From assembly GCA_913061055.1 (NCBI GenBank), contig CAJXVA010000014.1:1-46737 (forward strand): 46,737 nt of DNA, written 5' to 3'. The DNA is from an uncultured Pseudomonadota bacterium. Lineage in GTDB: Bacteria > Myxococcota_A > Polyangia > Nannocystales > Nannocystaceae. This document shows, one piece after another, positions 17,023-25,800 of the stretch. Numbering within the stretch: the first letter of the stretch is position 1; every line of letters starts with the position of its first letter. The notes under the pieces were generated by a model. That model saw nothing but the letters and a program-made list of their open reading frames with translations, was not told where the DNA came from and ran no database searches. Both the position numbers and the translations under genes were made by a program.

Positions 17023-17670
17023 TCATGGCTCGGATAGCGCGCAGGCATCGTCGCTTTGAGAGCCGAAGATTCCCGAACGGAGGAAGAGGTCCAAGCGTTC
17101 GACCGTCGACAGCCCGAGGAGCTTGGCGTCGGTCCTGGAGACGAGACAGGGGATGCGATTGAACTTCGCAGCGCGCCACTGAGCCGTCCATTCGGTGGCT
17201 GTCGCGACGTAGGCGGAGCCGTCGAGGGGCTCTCGAATCCCGCAGGCGGACGCAACCGCATCCAGGACAAGGCTGTCGGCGATGTTGCGACCCTCGAGCC
17301 ATAGCGCCCGAAACAACGCGAGCCGAAATTCATCTGCGGCGGTCGCATCGATATGGCTCGCCGCGATGAGTGCCCGGATCGCGGGGCCACTGCGGGGCCG
17401 AAACGACGGCCTGTGAATCTCGACGTCGGGCGCTCGCATGATCAACGTGGCGATCTCTTGCGCCAGCTCGTGCTGCTCCTCCGCAGTGGCGTCTTCCATG
17501 GCTGCGGGGAGGTCCGGTGCGTGCTCTACGAGTCGCCACTCGACGTGCGCATCGACGGTCCGGGTCGTCAGCCGCTCCTCGAGCGCATAGCAGAACGGGC
17601 AGTTGAAGTCCCCAAACGCCACCAGCGGCCGCACGTCGGCGACAGGAGTGGGGTCGGAGGGGCCAGCCAC
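17023..17670 (-). CDS. DsbA-like thioredoxin-fold oxidoreductase
   Basis: 215 residues from GTG. The N-terminal strand is followed by FGDFNCPFCYALEERL, a CPFC active site (Cys24, Cys27) typical of the DsbA/FrnE group. An alpha-helical insert comes next, then FNRIPCLV, the cis-Pro loop near residue 185. No signal peptide is visible, so unlike periplasmic DsbA it probably works in the cytoplasm, as FrnE-type proteins do (inference). It lies downstream of the DUF1501/DUF1592 pair on the same strand but has its own -10 element and a strong hairpin in between, so it is likely a separate transcript. Confidence 0.87.
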   Translation of the reverse strand: MAGPSDPTPVADVRPLVAFGDFNCPFCYALEERLTTRTVDAHVEWRLVEHAPDLPAAMEDATAEEQHELAQEIATLIMRAPDVEIHRPSFRPRSGPAIRALIAASHIDATAADEFRLALFRALWLEGRNIADSLVLDAVASACGIREPLDGSAYVATATEWTAQWRAAKFNRIPCLVSRTDAKLLGLSTVERLDLFLRSGIFGSQSDDACALSEP

Positions 17671-17676
17671 CTTCCA

Positions 17677-17682
17677 ATACTA
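17677..17682 (-). promoter_or_regulatory. -10 element (TAGTAT) before GTG at 17670
   Basis: On the reverse strand TAGTAT ends 6 nt before the GTG start, giving a probable leaderless transcript. Confidence 0.55.
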
Positions 17683-17724
17683 GCGATCGAAGCCCGAAAC
17701 GGACAGGCACAAGGGTGTCCCTTC

Positions 17725-17773
17725 GCGGCCCAACGGACGCCCGTTGTGGGCTCCGTATTCCACAACGGGCCGC
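17725..17773. repeat. Overlapping inverted repeats able to form alternative hairpins
   Basis: GCCCGTTGTGG (17739-17749) and CCACAACGGGC (17760-17770) form a perfect 11-bp stem with a 10-nt loop. GCGGCCC (17725-17731) can instead pair with GGGCCGC (17767-17773), and a related copy GCCCAACGG lies at the left. No T-run follows on either strand, so it is not a simple intrinsic terminator. It sits between the DUF1501 stop and the DsbA-like gene. Confidence 0.7.
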
Positions 17774-17786
17774 GCAGACCGATCTG

Positions 17787-19031
17787 CTAGGCGAACAGGG
17801 GAACGCTCGGCAGTGAGAGGTCGAAGCCCGTGTCGCGGCCGAACTCCGAAAGGCCGAGGTGTTCTCGGAGGGCGGCGTGCACATGGCCCGGGAGGAGGCG
17901 TTCGCCGGCGTCGTCGAGTTCGAGTGTTTCCAGGTTGAGGTTGCGCGGGACGAGCCCTTCGTCGGTCGCGCCGATGACCCGGTTTCCGGTGATCCCAGGA
18001 CCCATTAGAAGCATGCTGTTGTTGGGCCAGTGGTCCTTGCCACCATTGAGGCCATACTCCGGGGTCCGGCTGAACTCCGAGGTGATGACGATCGTCATTC
18101 GTTCCAACAGGTCGAGCTCGCCGGCGCGGTCGATCGCGAATGTAATCGCGGCCAGCAGCTCCATGAGCTTGGGTCCATGGAGCTCCTCGTGGTTGGAGTG
18201 GGTGTCGAAATCACTCACGTAGACGCTGGCGGATGCCCCGACACCTGCCTTGAGGCACGCCAGCGACGTCGCGATCTGCGACTGCCACACGTCGAGCGTG
18301 TTGTTCACGTCCGGCATGTATTCCTGGTATCGGCGAAGCAGCGGGACCGTGAGCTGGTTGCCGAACAAGGTGGCGCGCTGGGCCCGGAAGCGAGGGAGCT
18401 CGCCTGTGGGCGCCGCATCGTGACGAGCCTGGCGGGCGGCGTAGATCTCTTCGAGGGCGAAGTCGTCCACGTAGCGTCCCTGGTTGGGGATACCGCGCTC
18501 CCGTTCGTGGAGACCGATGCTCGCGAGCGTGAGGGGGTTGCCCAACCGGGTGAGCGGCACGAGGTCTCCGGTGCGGGAGAATCCACCGTAGCTGATGAAC
18601 GGCGTGGGGGCATCGGAGCCCATCACGTGGTGGGCAGCGAACAGGGCCGCCAACGACGGCGTGTTGTTGTCGGCTTGGACCCCGCTCCACACATGCCTGG
18701 CGGCTTCGGTGTGGCCAGCGGTCTTCATGTCGATGCCGTTGAGCAGCAGCATGTCCTCGTGGAATCGCTCGAAGAACGCGGCGTTGTCGTCGAGCGGAGC
18801 GTAGTTCATGGCGCCGGCGGACTCGATGTCTCCGGTGTCGTAGCGCTGGTTCATCGCGGTGCCTTTGGGGTCGCAGAAGTTGCTGACGTCCCAGCCACCC
18901 AGTGCGTTGATGGTCAGCAGCAGGGGCCCGTCGTACGGCTCAGCAGCGTGTGTGAGTGAGGGGGAGGCTGCCAGCGCAACCCCGCCGGCTCCGAGCGCTC
19001 GAAGAAATGTTCGTCGATCCATGTTCATCAC
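17787..19031 (-). CDS. DUF1501 family exported protein with Tat signal
   Basis: 414 residues. The twin-arginine signal DRRTFLRALGAGG starts at residue 5, followed by a hydrophobic stretch and an Ala-rich cleavage region, so the folded protein should be exported by Tat. The body has LLLTINALGGWDVSNFCDP, GIDMKTAGHTEAARHVWSG, FDTHSNHEELHGPKLM and VITSEFSRTPEYGLNGGKDHW, the ordered His/Asp motifs of DUF1501, a family related to alkaline phosphatase/sulfatase-fold enzymes. The function is unproven. The gene follows the DUF1592-type cytochrome by 9 bp with a GGAG site between, so they form an operon. This pairing is common in Myxococcota and Planctomycetes and suggests the two work together outside the cytoplasmic membrane. 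ATGs at 19031, 19028 and 19022 are all possible starts. Confidence 0.9.
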   Translation of the reverse strand: MMNMDRRTFLRALGAGGVALAASPSLTHAAEPYDGPLLLTINALGGWDVSNFCDPKGTAMNQRYDTGDIESAGAMNYAPLDDNAAFFERFHEDMLLLNGIDMKTAGHTEAARHVWSGVQADNNTPSLAALFAAHHVMGSDAPTPFISYGGFSRTGDLVPLTRLGNPLTLASIGLHERERGIPNQGRYVDDFALEEIYAARQARHDAAPTGELPRFRAQRATLFGNQLTVPLLRRYQEYMPDVNNTLDVWQSQIATSLACLKAGVGASASVYVSDFDTHSNHEELHGPKLMELLAAITFAIDRAGELDLLERMTIVITSEFSRTPEYGLNGGKDHWPNNSMLLMGPGITGNRVIGATDEGLVPRNLNLETLELDDAGERLLPGHVHAALREHLGLSEFGRDTGFDLSLPSVPLFA

Positions 19032-19040
19032 GCTCCGCGT

Positions 19041-21413
19041 CTACTGGTACAGAAACTCAAACGACTGCATCTGATAGTTGAGCACCGCGGCCCAAGCTCG
19101 TACGACGTAGTCGGGGTCGTCGACGATGCTGCCCGCTTCACACGGACGGCCAAGTGAAAGCGAAACTCCACCACGGGCGAGCTCCTGAGCGCCCCGATCT
19201 CGCACCCGGGTGAAGAGGTCGTAGCTGATGTCGATCGCGGGATCGTCGGGCGCGAGCCGCTCGCCGATGACCCGTTCGTGCAGATGGACCAAGGTGTCGC
19301 GGACCTGGTCTTCGTCGGCGCCTGTGAAGGTCGAGAGCTCGACGTCGGCGAACAGGAGGCGTTCACCGGGGGGTCGGTCGAACTCACGGGAGACCTGGCG
19401 GCACGACACGTTGTTGGCCACGAGCTGTTGGATCCCTGCCATCAGGCCGTTGGGCTCGCCGATACGCTCCGTGACCTCCGTCGAGTCGATGCCGCCGTAC
19501 AGGATTCGGTACTGCCCGAACTCCATCAGGGCGTCTTCGTAGGCAGGGTAGGTCTGGAACGAGTCGCCGAAGATCGCGAGGATCTTTCGGTGAAGCTGCT
19601 CGGGGGTCATGAGCTGACCCGCGCCGAGATCGAAGCGCATCGCGTCCGCTTCGTCCGAGTCGGCGTCTTGAAACCGCGCTCGGTAAAATGGCGACAAGAC
19701 AATGGCCTTCACGACGGCCTTGACGCTGTAGTTCGAGTCGACAAACACATCACGGAACTCGGCGAGCGCCTCGCGTTGTGCCTCGTAGGCCAGGAACGCG
19801 CCTTGCGTTTGGGGCGTCAGCTCGCCGGAGGGCGCGCGCAGGACGGGTCGGCCCAGGACGATGCCGAAGATGTGCTCGACCATCGTCGTGGCGAAGCGAG
19901 GGTCGGCAACAGCCTGTTCGCCAAGCCACAGCAGCGCGTCGAACTCGCGGCTCGCGGGAAGCAACCCATCGGTCCAGGTGCGTTCGGCGACCGGCACCGT
20001 CTCGTCGTCGTCTGAGGCGAGCTCGAAGCCGGCAGGGAACGTATCCTCGGGGACCGGACCCGGATACCGGGCGGCATCGGATTGGTAGTTGCGGAAGACG
20101 CCTGCAATGGGGTCAACCGCGAGGTGACAGATCGCGCAGTCGCTGGCGTCGCGAACCGGGTTCTCGTACTCGGCGATGGTCGCGAGCGGGTCGGAGTTCT
20201 CGGGGGAGAACTGGAGGATGTCGACGCCGAGGAAGTGCAGGAGGAACGCACGCGCCCGGGCCCGGTTCACGTTGGTGGGCGTGGACTGGTAGCGGTCCAG
20301 GTAGATGTAGTTGTTGAGGATGCCCGCATGCGGGAGCTCGGTCTCCGCGCCGCTGAAGTGAAGCTGAGCCGGGTGGAACTCCTCGGGGTCTTCCGGATCG
20401 GTCCACGTGATGTCGTCGAAGACATCGAAGGACCGGGCGGAGAACGGGTTCACCATCGTGTAGTCCGCCAGGAGCACGTTGGAGAACGGCTCGTTCTCGG
20501 ACACGATGTTCTTGATCAGGGCGTTGCCAGCCAGAACAATCCCGTCCGAGGTGCAGCCCAGTGCGATGCCGCGTTCGGGCTCAGGCAGCTCGAGGAACCA
20601 CAACAGGGTTGGGTGATTGACCGTTCCGAGGCCGGCGATGTTGAAGGCGGCACCCTCGGTGAGGAACACATCGTTGAATCCCTCTGCCGTTCGGTCGCTG
20701 AAGGCTTCCTCATCCATCATCTCCTCGATGATGTCCCCGAGCGCCGCCTCGCCTTGTTCGTCGACCCGGGCGATCTCACTGGCGCTGGGCAGGCGGTACG
20801 CGAAGTTGAGTGCGAACCGGCGCAGCGTCGCGTACGGCGACTCCAGTTCCACGCCCGCGAGGAAGTCGAGGTCGTCGGCACACTCTGTCGTGGGCGCGTC
20901 GAGCCGCATCGCAGCCTCGTCGAGCCGGCGATAGTCCGCACTGTCTTCGGTGATGACCGGGCCCCCGCCGTGTCCGAGTTCTCCCAGGGGCTTCCGCAGG
21001 ATCACAGGCCGATCATCGTCACCCTCGTACTCGGTTGCGAGGTCGATGAAGGCCGCGTAGTTGGCCTCGAGCGCGGCGGAATCGCCGTTGTCATCACGAA
21101 GGACGAACCGAGTGGCGGAGGCGAGGCCCTGATCGCTGTGGCAGGCCAGACACTTGGTCTGCAGTGTCTGCGACCAGACCTCCCAGGCGAAGTGACGTTC
21201 GTCGGTGAGGCATTCGCTGGGTTCTCCGGTGGTGCTTCCCGTCTCGTCGGCGCCGTCGGTTTCGCCCCCGGTGGTGCCTCGAGAATCCGGAGGTTGGGTC
21301 TCCGCTGAGCCCGACGACGCGTCGCCGTCACCCTGTCCTGAGGAGCCACTCCCGCACCCTGCAAGGAGAACCGCGGACAGGACCGTCGCTCGAGCGTCGA
21401 TGTAGCGGGCCAT
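19041..21413 (-). CDS. DUF1592/DUF1588-type cytochrome c lipoprotein
   Basis: 790 residues. Lipobox LLAGC (Cys20), then a Thr/Gly/Ser-rich linker (about 22-66). Then a first heme-attachment motif CLACH (Cys88, Cys91, His92) with flanks like the planctomycete-type cytochrome PSCyt1. The central part carries the DUF1592-type region (LLADYTMVNPFSARSFDVFDD, about 305-325). The DUF1588-like segment VRDASDCAICHLAVDPIAGVFRNY contains a second CxxCH. The C-terminal part resembles DUF1585-type endings. The protein should be anchored in an envelope membrane and bind two hemes. It is the first gene of an operon with the DUF1501 protein. Substrate and reaction are unknown. Confidence 0.88.
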   Translation of the reverse strand: MARYIDARATVLSAVLLAGCGSGSSGQGDGDASSGSAETQPPDSRGTTGGETDGADETGSTTGEPSECLTDERHFAWEVWSQTLQTKCLACHSDQGLASATRFVLRDDNGDSAALEANYAAFIDLATEYEGDDDRPVILRKPLGELGHGGGPVITEDSADYRRLDEAAMRLDAPTTECADDLDFLAGVELESPYATLRRFALNFAYRLPSASEIARVDEQGEAALGDIIEEMMDEEAFSDRTAEGFNDVFLTEGAAFNIAGLGTVNHPTLLWFLELPEPERGIALGCTSDGIVLAGNALIKNIVSENEPFSNVLLADYTMVNPFSARSFDVFDDITWTDPEDPEEFHPAQLHFSGAETELPHAGILNNYIYLDRYQSTPTNVNRARARAFLLHFLGVDILQFSPENSDPLATIAEYENPVRDASDCAICHLAVDPIAGVFRNYQSDAARYPGPVPEDTFPAGFELASDDDETVPVAERTWTDGLLPASREFDALLWLGEQAVADPRFATTMVEHIFGIVLGRPVLRAPSGELTPQTQGAFLAYEAQREALAEFRDVFVDSNYSVKAVVKAIVLSPFYRARFQDADSDEADAMRFDLGAGQLMTPEQLHRKILAIFGDSFQTYPAYEDALMEFGQYRILYGGIDSTEVTERIGEPNGLMAGIQQLVANNVSCRQVSREFDRPPGERLLFADVELSTFTGADEDQVRDTLVHLHERVIGERLAPDDPAIDISYDLFTRVRDRGAQELARGGVSLSLGRPCEAGSIVDDPDYVVRAWAAVLNYQMQSFEFLYQ

Positions 21414-21419
21414 CGCTCG

Positions 21420-21425
21420 ACCGTA
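21420..21425 (-). promoter_or_regulatory. -10 element (TACGGT) before ATG at 21413
   Basis: On the reverse strand TACGGT ends 6 nt before the ATG of the DUF1592-type gene and would start the two-gene operon with no leader. Confidence 0.5.
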
Positions 21426-21521
21426 TCATGTGGGCACTCGGTGTCACTTCGTAATTCGAGTGGGATCACCAAACGTTGCGGACGCTGATGGGCACGATCG
21501 CGCTGTTGTCGGGGGCAGGGG

Positions 21522-21571
21522 GAGACCGGTCCGAGGGGTGCAGACCCCGATGTTTCACGGGGGCCGGTCTC
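21522..21571. terminator. Nested hairpin at the 3' end of the DUF4336 gene
   Basis: Outer arms GAGACCGG (21522-21529) and CCGGTCTC (21564-21571) are perfectly complementary. Inside them GGGGT (21535-21539) pairs with ACCCC (21544-21548) around a 4-nt loop. The structure overlaps the stop codon of the reverse-strand gene. There is no T-run, so it would be a Rho-type end or an mRNA-stabilising structure rather than a classical intrinsic terminator. Confidence 0.45.
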
Positions 21572-22286
21572 AGGATGCAGACGCGAGTGCGGGTCGCTGC
21601 ATCATGGGTTCGAGGGCTTCGACCAGCTGCGCCTTTGCGTTGCGATCGACGACGCGCCCGTGGGCCATGATGACGCGTTCGATCGGCCACTGAAGCATCT
21701 CTTCGACGCTGCTCGACGCTGCACTCGCGTCCTTGATCGCACGGCGAAGCAAACGGCTCTGGGCGAAACGGCGGTACGCGCCCGCCATTCGAAACACCCA
21801 CGGTGAGATCCAGCCCTGGACGTCGTGCACGTTGAAGACGAGGTCGGTGACGACCAGGCTGTTGGTCGCCTTGTGGAAGAAGACCGTCTCGGTTGCCCAC
21901 GGGATCCCCGCGATCTGAAGGGGAGTGAGCTCGCCGGCCCACGTTGGCGCGGTGTCGCCAAGCGTCTTCTCGAACCGGACGTCACTGCGCTTTTCTGCGA
22001 GTCCTCGGACACCCCAAACGGTCGCGTTCGGGTAGCGCTCGATGGCAGGGGCGAGGTGCGTGTGGTGAAGCAGGTTGGGCGCGACGATGTGTTCGACCGG
22101 GCCGAGGGTTGCCAACTCGGAGGCGAGCGCATCGTCGATCGGCACGACGGAGTGCAGCAGCAAGCCGCCCGACTCCAGCCGGACGACCGTCATGCGCCCG
22201 CGAAAGTGCACGACGCCGTTCATGAAGTGGTCATGCTCGGTTCCCCAGAGACCCTCGGCCAGCGGTTCTAGACCTGTTTCGTCCAT
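21570..22286 (-). CDS. DUF4336 (metallo-beta-lactamase-fold-like) protein
   Basis: 238 residues, cytoplasmic by lack of a signal peptide. It shows the layout of DUF4336 proteins, distant relatives of the metallo-beta-lactamase fold: FRGRMTVVRLESGGLLLHSVVPIDDAL, then VEHIVAPNLLHHTHLAPAIERYPNATVWG, TPLQIAGIPWATETVFFHKATNSLVVTDLVFN and a C-terminal IERVIMAHGRVV. The HHTH and terminal HG positions are where metal-ligand His residues occur in the fold, but the full HxHxDH motif is not present. The reaction is unknown. Divergently transcribed from a MarR regulator across two palindromic sites, so it is very likely a target of that regulator. Confidence 0.82.
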   Translation of the reverse strand: MDETGLEPLAEGLWGTEHDHFMNGVVHFRGRMTVVRLESGGLLLHSVVPIDDALASELATLGPVEHIVAPNLLHHTHLAPAIERYPNATVWGVRGLAEKRSDVRFEKTLGDTAPTWAGELTPLQIAGIPWATETVFFHKATNSLVVTDLVFNVHDVQGWISPWVFRMAGAYRRFAQSRLLRRAIKDASAASSSVEEMLQWPIERVIMAHGRVVDRNAKAQLVEALEPMMQRPALASAS

Positions 22287-22291
22287 CTCGA

Positions 22292-22297
22292 ACGATA
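22292..22297 (-). promoter_or_regulatory. -10 element (TATCGT) of the DUF4336 gene, touching the MarR operator
   Basis: On the reverse strand TATCGT ends 5 nt before the ATG at 22286 and shares its first base with the 18-bp palindrome starting at 22297. A regulator bound there would block this promoter directly. Confidence 0.55.
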
Positions 22298-22336
22298 GTC
22301 AAGCATGCTTGACTAAATAGTCAAGTATGCTTGACC
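22297..22336. promoter_or_regulatory. Twin palindromic operator for the MarR regulator
   Basis: Site 1, AGTCAAGCATGCTTGACT (22297-22314), is a perfect 18-bp palindrome. Site 2, AGTCAAGTATGCTTGACC (22319-22336), is the same with GTCAAG/CTTGAC arms and a few mismatches. The centres are 22 bp apart, about two helix turns, so two dimers could bind the same face. The pair fills the space between the divergent genes, the standard position for MarR autoregulation. Confidence 0.85.
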
Positions 22337-22345
22337 ATATTCTCC

Positions 22346-22816
22346 ATGGTGGTTGACCCCAAGGACATCGCGGAGCTGGAGGCCCGCAAGCGGGCGAGCC
22401 TTGGCCAGGTGCTGATCAAGGCGGCCCGACTGCTCAACGAGCAAGCGATGGCGCGGGTTCGGGAGCTGACGTGGCAAGACGTTCGCCCCGCGCACACGAC
22501 GTTGTTTCCCTATATCGACTTGGAAGGAAGCCGGATCACGGACATCGCCGAGCGGATGGGTCTGAGCAAGCAGGCCGTGGGACAGCTCGTGACCGAACTC
22601 GAGTCCATGGATGTGCTGGAGCGCGTCCCCGATCCCACCGATGGCCGCGCCAAGCTGGTCCGGTTTGCCCGGCGAGACGGTCGCCTGATTCTGCTGGACG
22701 GCCTGGCCGTGCTGGCGGAGTTTGAGGAAGGCCTGGTGAAAGAGCTTGGGACCAAGCGGATCGAGGCGCTGCGAGAAAACCTCGGCGCGCTCCTGGACGT
22801 GCTCGAGTCGCGCTAA
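22346..22816 (+). CDS. MarR family transcriptional regulator
   Basis: 156 residues from ATG 22346. N-terminal dimer helix, then LFPYIDLEGSRITDIAERMGLSKQAVGQLVTELESMDVLERVPDPTDGRAKLVRF: the winged helix-turn-helix with the recognition helix at about 65-80 and the wing containing the conserved D-x-R (DPTDGRAK). The C-terminal helix completes the dimer interface. A TTG at 22331 is also in frame but lies inside operator site 2, so the ATG is preferred. It probably represses itself and the divergent DUF4336 gene until a small ligand binds. Its stop overlaps the stop of the convergent kinase gene by 4 bp. Confidence 0.9.
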   Translation: MVVDPKDIAELEARKRASLGQVLIKAARLLNEQAMARVRELTWQDVRPAHTTLFPYIDLEGSRITDIAERMGLSKQAVGQLVTELESMDVLERVPDPTDGRAKLVRFARRDGRLILLDGLAVLAEFEEGLVKELGTKRIEALRENLGALLDVLESR

Positions 22817-25800
22817 GGCGTGTCTGCGAGCTCGCGCGCCAGCTGACGGTCCGCATCGTGAGACGGACCGGCGTCTTTCAACGAGGAGAGTGCTCGCTCG
22901 GCCCATCGTTTCGACGCGTCGGCGTCCGTCGCGATCTCAGCCTCGGCCAAGGAAAGATAGAGCTCGGTTGTCAGCACGGGTGCCAGCTGCCTGGCGACGT
23001 CGGGGGGCTCGATCAGGGCATGGGCTTCGAGGGCGGTGGCCTTGGCTTCGCTCGGGGCGCCGACGGCGACGAGGACCCGAGCGGCTTCGCCCCATCCGCC
23101 TACGCGTAGCGCCGGGGAGGTGGAAGAGTTTCGATAGATCTCAGCCGACGCGCGCGCGTGTCGGAGCGCGCCGTCGAGATCGCTGCCGTCCAGAGCGAGC
23201 CACGCCTGCACCGTGAGTGCCTCCGCCCGGACGATCGGATCGGCACCCTCGGCGCGAAGCAACCCGATCGCTCGGACGACAGCCTCGCGCCCCAGTTGGA
23301 GCTCTCCCGCGGAACGATGCATGCGCGCGATGGCAATGAGGATGCCCCCCTCTTCGTTCGGGCGGCCTTTGAACGCCTCGAGCGCGGCCTGAAGGGGCTC
23401 TGCCGCGGCGCCGGGTTGGCTGAGCCGAACCTGGCAGGCACCGAGCATCCATCGAGCGATCCCGAGTCGTGGGTCTTTCGCGGAGCGCTCGGCGAGGGAG
23501 TCTGCGACCGTGGTGAGCAGCGGCAGTGCCTCGGTGCAGCGGCCGTTGGAGATCAGCGAGCGCCCCAGGTTCATGCGTGCGGTGAGGGCTTGTGTGTCGT
23601 TGGGGCTTGTGACCTTGGCGAAGATGTCGACGGCTTCTTTGTAGTACCGCGCGGCTGTGGCCTCGTCTCCAAGGGCCTGCGTCGCCTGTCCCAAGGACGT
23701 GAGCGCGGAGGCGACTTCTCGGTGCTCGCGGCCGTACGTCTCGGTGAGAATCTCGACCACGCGCTCGAACTGCTCGGTCGCTTCGGTGTGCCGAAGGCTC
23801 ATTCCCAACGCGACACCCAGGGTGGAGTACGCGCGGGCGACGTCGGGATGCCACCGGCCGAAGTGCTCGAGTCGGACGCGCAACGAATGCTCGATGAGTT
23901 CGATCGCGTCGTCGAACTCTCGTTGGCCGATCAGCACTTGGGCCAGGTTTTGCTCGGAGGCTACCGTTTGCGGGTGGTCCGGTCCCCATGCCGCGACCGC
24001 GAGGCGGTGGCTTTCCTCGAAGTGGGCCTGGGCGTTGTCGAGGTCTCCTCGGGCGTAGGCGACTCGTGCTTTGGAGCCTTCGACTTCCGACTGCTCGTCA
24101 GGGCCGAGGCGCGCCCGGGTGCCCAAGACGGTCGCGGGTTTCAGCCATCGTTCGGCGGCATCGAGGTCCCGCGTGCTCGCCAAACCGAATGCGAGCGAGC
24201 TTGCGACCTGGGCGGCGAGGGCATCGTCTCCGTGCTCCAGGGCCATCCAGTAGGCTTGTTCACGCGTTGTGACCGCGTGTTCCGGCCCCTGAAGTCGGTC
24301 TTGGGTCTCGCCGATTGCGGCGAGTGCCTGCATTTCGACGAGCGGGAGTTCTTGCGCCTGTGCCTGCTTCAGAACCTCTTCGAGGATCTCCGCTCCCTCG
24401 GCGATCCGGCCTGCTCGCAAGACGCCTAGGCCTCGCCCCAGCGCCTTCATCAGCGGTCGCGAGCCTTCCGCGACAGGTTGCGGGCGGTCGACGCAAACCT
24501 CGAGCGGACCCACCGCGCGTGACAACGAAAACGGGGAGACCACCAGGTCGCGGGTCGTCTCGGAGTAGACATCCAACACCCCGGCGAAGCGGGCGAGTCG
24601 GTCCTCAAAACAAGCGGAGCGTGCTTCGTAGGTCTCGCGGTCCAGTGTCCGGTCGATGCGAGCGGCGCGGCAGCTGGCTTGCATGGAGCGCTTCCATTCT
24701 TCGACGTACGCGTCTGCATCCCGGGCGAAGCGTTCCCAGCTCTGCCCAGCCCCCGGCCACTGTACGGAGCGGAACCCCTGCTCGAGTTCTTCGCGTTGGG
24801 CGGTGGTCCAGAGCGCGTCTGCGGGTTCGATGACGTCGTCGCACCTCGATGACCGTTCGACGCCATAGCCGGCGAAGACCGCCGCGATACCCATCATCCC
24901 AAGTGCACCGACCGCGAGACGTCGGCGACGCTGGACAGGGTTTTTTGCGAGGGCGTCGACCAGCGTCGCCATGTCCTCAAATCGAGCGGTGCGATCTGAG
25001 GCGAGTCCGCGCTTCAAGGTCGCCGCGACGGACCGAGCCCGAGACCCCGCACCGGGAGGCACGACAAGCTCGGCCTTGGGACCGGGTCGAACCCCGAAGA
25101 GCGCCTCCCATGCGGCGACGCAGAAGGAGTACTGATCCGCCAGGGCATCGGCGGGTCGACCGTCTCGCTGTTCGGGGGCCATGTACGCGGGCGTGCCCAC
25201 GACCGCTCCGGTTTGGGTGACCGATGCGGATTCGCAGTCCGTGGCTTCGGCGTCTCGTGACTCGAGCACTTCCGTGGATGCGCCCACTCGGGCCAAGCCG
25301 AAGTCGGCGACCCGCACTCTGCCGTCATCTCCGATCAGGACGTTGGCGGGCTTGAAGTCGCGGTGCACGACGCCGGCCCGGTGTGCGGCCGACAATCCGC
25401 GCCCGGCCTGGAACAGAAGCTCGAGTGCTTCGGAGAATCGGCCGGAGGGCTCGGGCCGCTGTGCCAGCCATGCCGCGAGGTCGTCACCCTCGACCATCTC
25501 CATCGCAACAAACATCTGCCCCTGCGTCGTCCCAACCTCGTGGACGGACACCACGTTGGGATGGTTGAGCTTGGCCAGTGCCCTCGCCTCGCGCTCCAAG
25601 CGAGTCCGTGCGCCGCGGTCGCGCGTGCCTGCTTCTGTGCGTAGGATCTTGAGGGCGACGCTGCGATCGAGCTGCGGGTCGTACGCCCGCAGCACGGTGC
25701 CCATCGCCCCGGAGCCGAGCCGGTCGACGACCACGAATCGTCCCAGCCGCGCAGGTCGCGAGTCCTCTTGGAACAGGCCCCTGGAGATTCGCGCCACTTG

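Noticed and set aside
20082-21308. Forward frame of 408 residues over the DUF1592-type gene
   Set aside because: The reverse frame has a lipobox, heme motifs and conserved DUF segments; the forward frame has none.
23158-24429. Forward frame of 423 residues inside kinase B
   Set aside because: Lies antisense to TPR repeats of kinase B and shows no domain of its own.
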